A DNA stretch of 64,000 nt, taken from the NCBI GenBank assembly GCA_030248215.1, contig JASANG010002092.1, forward strand, positions 62,001 through 126,000, given 5' to 3'. The translations under genes were made by a program, and so were the position numbers. Source of the DNA: Enoplolaimus lenunculus. Taxonomy: Eukaryota; Nematoda; Enoplea; Enoplida; Thoracostomopsidae. Positions 62,160 through 64,000 of this stretch are shown here, piece after piece. The first letter of the stretch is position 1. Every line of letters begins with the position of its first letter. The notes under the pieces were generated by a model. The model had not been told where the DNA came from and made no database searches. It saw nothing but the letters and a program-made list of their open reading frames with translations.

Positions 62160-62532
62160 AACAGTTTAATTTTTGCTCGATTCTGAACGGAGATTCGGCT
62201 AAAATTTGTGATTCGGATTCGGATTCGGTTGTGAAAAAGCCGAATCTAACAATGTTCGGCAACATATTTTTTCAATTTTAAACAATAAATATTTTAAATA
62301 ACTTTTTATATTAATAAAACAAATTTCTCTTTGAGGTCAGGAATCTCAAAACTGAGATGACGTACGAAAAGTATTAAAAATTTATGCGGCTGGCATTGCG
62401 CTGACATTCTGAAACAAATTATAGATATAACTGAAATTTGCAACATGCAAGATTCGGATTCCGATTTGATTTTGGCAAATTTGCAATGAAGTTGGATTGG
62501 TTCAAATCGCAGATTCGATGTTACCTTGATGC
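62160..62532. mobile_element. CGAATC-word MITE, hAT-like
   Basis: On the - strand it starts CAAGGTAACATCGAATCTGC and shows words GGAATCCGAATC. The other end is made of CCGAATCCGAATCCGAATC. The middle matches the fragment at 35158-35330. The second terminus and duplication are not clear. Confidence 0.62.
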
Positions 62533-62539
62533 ATGCACT

Positions 62540-63725
62540 TAAAACACCACAAAATCATATTGGCGCATGCACGAAAAAGCATTTGGGTTCATTTGTCGTA
62601 TTGTTCCCCGAAAGAGTCGGAATTTAAATTTTGACCTCCTTCTAATGCAAATCACAACAAGCTCATAAATGAAAAAAATTGAAATGCCACCGTTATTGCC
62701 CAAACGCCGACTAAGAACATACCATACGATTCCAGCATTCAACCTGTTACGTAATACTGCAAATGTATTCTAGTGTTTGCGACATGTTTAGTGAAAACCC
62801 TATATCATATGCAAGTTTTTCTAACCAGAAAATAGGACATCAGCAATATATACATCACAGTTTACGATCTCCTATTTTTATTAAAACATCAACAAAAGTT
62901 TATAATAAAGCATAATCAGTAATACACTTTCAGTTAAACCAATCGTAAACAATACACAAATCAGGCTGAATTTCAAGGTACTCACCGCTGATCTACAGTA
63001 CCTAACCTATAATATTAAAGCTGGAACACGCCACATACGTATTTTGGGCAGCGCTCCCAAGCGGTTGTTTACAAACTTTTACATACGTACGTATGCCAAT
63101 CAATTAAATAGCAAAAATATGACATGGTTTGCATTTATGCGTTGTTAGATCTATGAACCTGATATGCTTCCTTAGATTGTTCTGTATATTTAAGGTTGCA
63201 AATTTGAAACCACGTTGACTAGTACAAATAATACGTCTACTATACGTAATTTGGACATCGTTTCAGCTAATTAAATACCATCTACACAAACTTTATAAGA
63301 ACGTTGCCAGCCACAACGGCTGTATTGTTTCCAAAATGTTGATGCTGCAAATACTGCAAGTTGCAACTGTTTCAGCTAAATTATGACAAAACCTCACAGT
63401 TGATACAATATAAATTTTATACTCGATCAGTATATTATTTCTTTGCTATCTTTGCAGCACAACTGTAGGAAGCGAAATTATAGTTTCCGTCGCTATCCAA
63501 CACTCCAAACAAACATACGACTTATAAGCATCCGAATCAGAATTATATCTTCCCATACGAACCAAAATAGAATTTCTGCCAAAGCAGAAATCACAATTCG
63601 ACATGATTCTCAATGCCGAATTACAAATTTACTGTTTACAAAACTACCAAAACATGTGTTATGCGAATTGTTACCGAAGGCATGGCTCATGTATCGAATA
63701 GGGCCGGAACGTTTACCTACAGGAC
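62540..63725. other. Spacer, no gene seen
   Basis: Short frames on both strands resemble nothing known. A piece around 63017-63100 (GCTGGAACACGCCACATACG, TATTTTGGGCAG) resembles 8735-8800. Confidence 0.35.
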
Positions 63726-63734
63726 TGTTACAAT

Positions 63735-63840
63735 GTAAGCTCAAGCTTTAGACTATTTTTTGCTTATAAGTATAAGCTCATCCTTACGCTTAGGGATATG
63801 CTTATACCACTGATCCGGTTCTGTTCTATACATTGGCCGA
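63735..63840. repeat. Worn TTGGCC-ended MITE remnant
   Basis: TAAGCTCAAGC, TTACGCTTAGGGATATGC, then CTGATCCGGTTCTGTTC and TACATTGGCCGATGG follow the order of the right end of the TTAGGC-bearing MITE. Confidence 0.55.
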
Positions 63841-64000
63841 TGGCATGATCGCCAATGCAAAATCAAACACCGAATTTTTAATCCCAGTAGAACCCTGATA
63901 AATATATAAACATCAATATATATAATTCATATTGTTAATCTTTTAACCTATCGTAAATTTAATTTTAAGCCCCGGTTAGAATACCTGTTCATATATAACG

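Overview
The window is eukaryotic, AT-rich and gene-poor. Two protein-coding genes can be read with confidence, both on the + strand with introns and both in the right-hand third: a DPM1 orthologue (dolichol-phosphate mannosyltransferase catalytic subunit, 5 exons, 41242-45683) and a TWK-type two-pore-domain potassium channel (10 exons, 50481-58357). A probable terminal exon of a third gene lies on the - strand at 61117-61370 and converges on the channel gene. Animal-type DPM1, a TWK-like channel, TTTTCAG/TTTTAG splice acceptors and many short interstitial runs of TTAGGC (the nematode telomere word) suggest a nematode, perhaps of an early-branching (enoplean) lineage. That assignment is inference, because no rRNA or mitochondrial marker is present.

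Layout. 1-41 kb: no convincing gene. It holds short non-autonomous DNA transposons (MITEs), a 5'-truncated LINE nested in a foldback element, tRNA-derived SINE-like repeats, local tandem duplications and one 1.6-kb element with perfectly matching 245-bp inverted ends. Two weak ORFs are listed with low confidence. 41.2-45.7 kb: DPM1, with MITEs in its introns. 45.7-50.4 kb: spacer of MITEs, some carrying TTAGGC words. 50.5-58.4 kb: potassium channel gene, with an intronic minisatellite, several MITEs and a 51-bp tandem duplication across the acceptor of exon 6. 58.4-64 kb: MITE-rich spacer, the - strand exon and more repeats.

The strongest structural theme is target-site duplication: at least ten short elements from several families (CAGTGGCGGATCC ends, CAGGGTGCAACCGG ends, TAGGGA ends, CGGGCYCGTAGCC ends) sit between 8-bp direct repeats, as expected for the hAT superfamily. 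Another group (CTCTCTAAAA, CACTGTAAATTCCAG and CACTGCAAAAAAT ends) mostly sits between TA dinucleotides, as for Tc1/mariner-like elements. Many of these families fill their ends with a short family-specific word (CCGGAA, GATCCGG, CCGATGCC, GAGTTGA, GAGTCAA). No transposase gene was seen. The two genes are housekeeping (ER glycosylation) and membrane excitability, and nothing suggests that they work together. I found no new multi-gene system.
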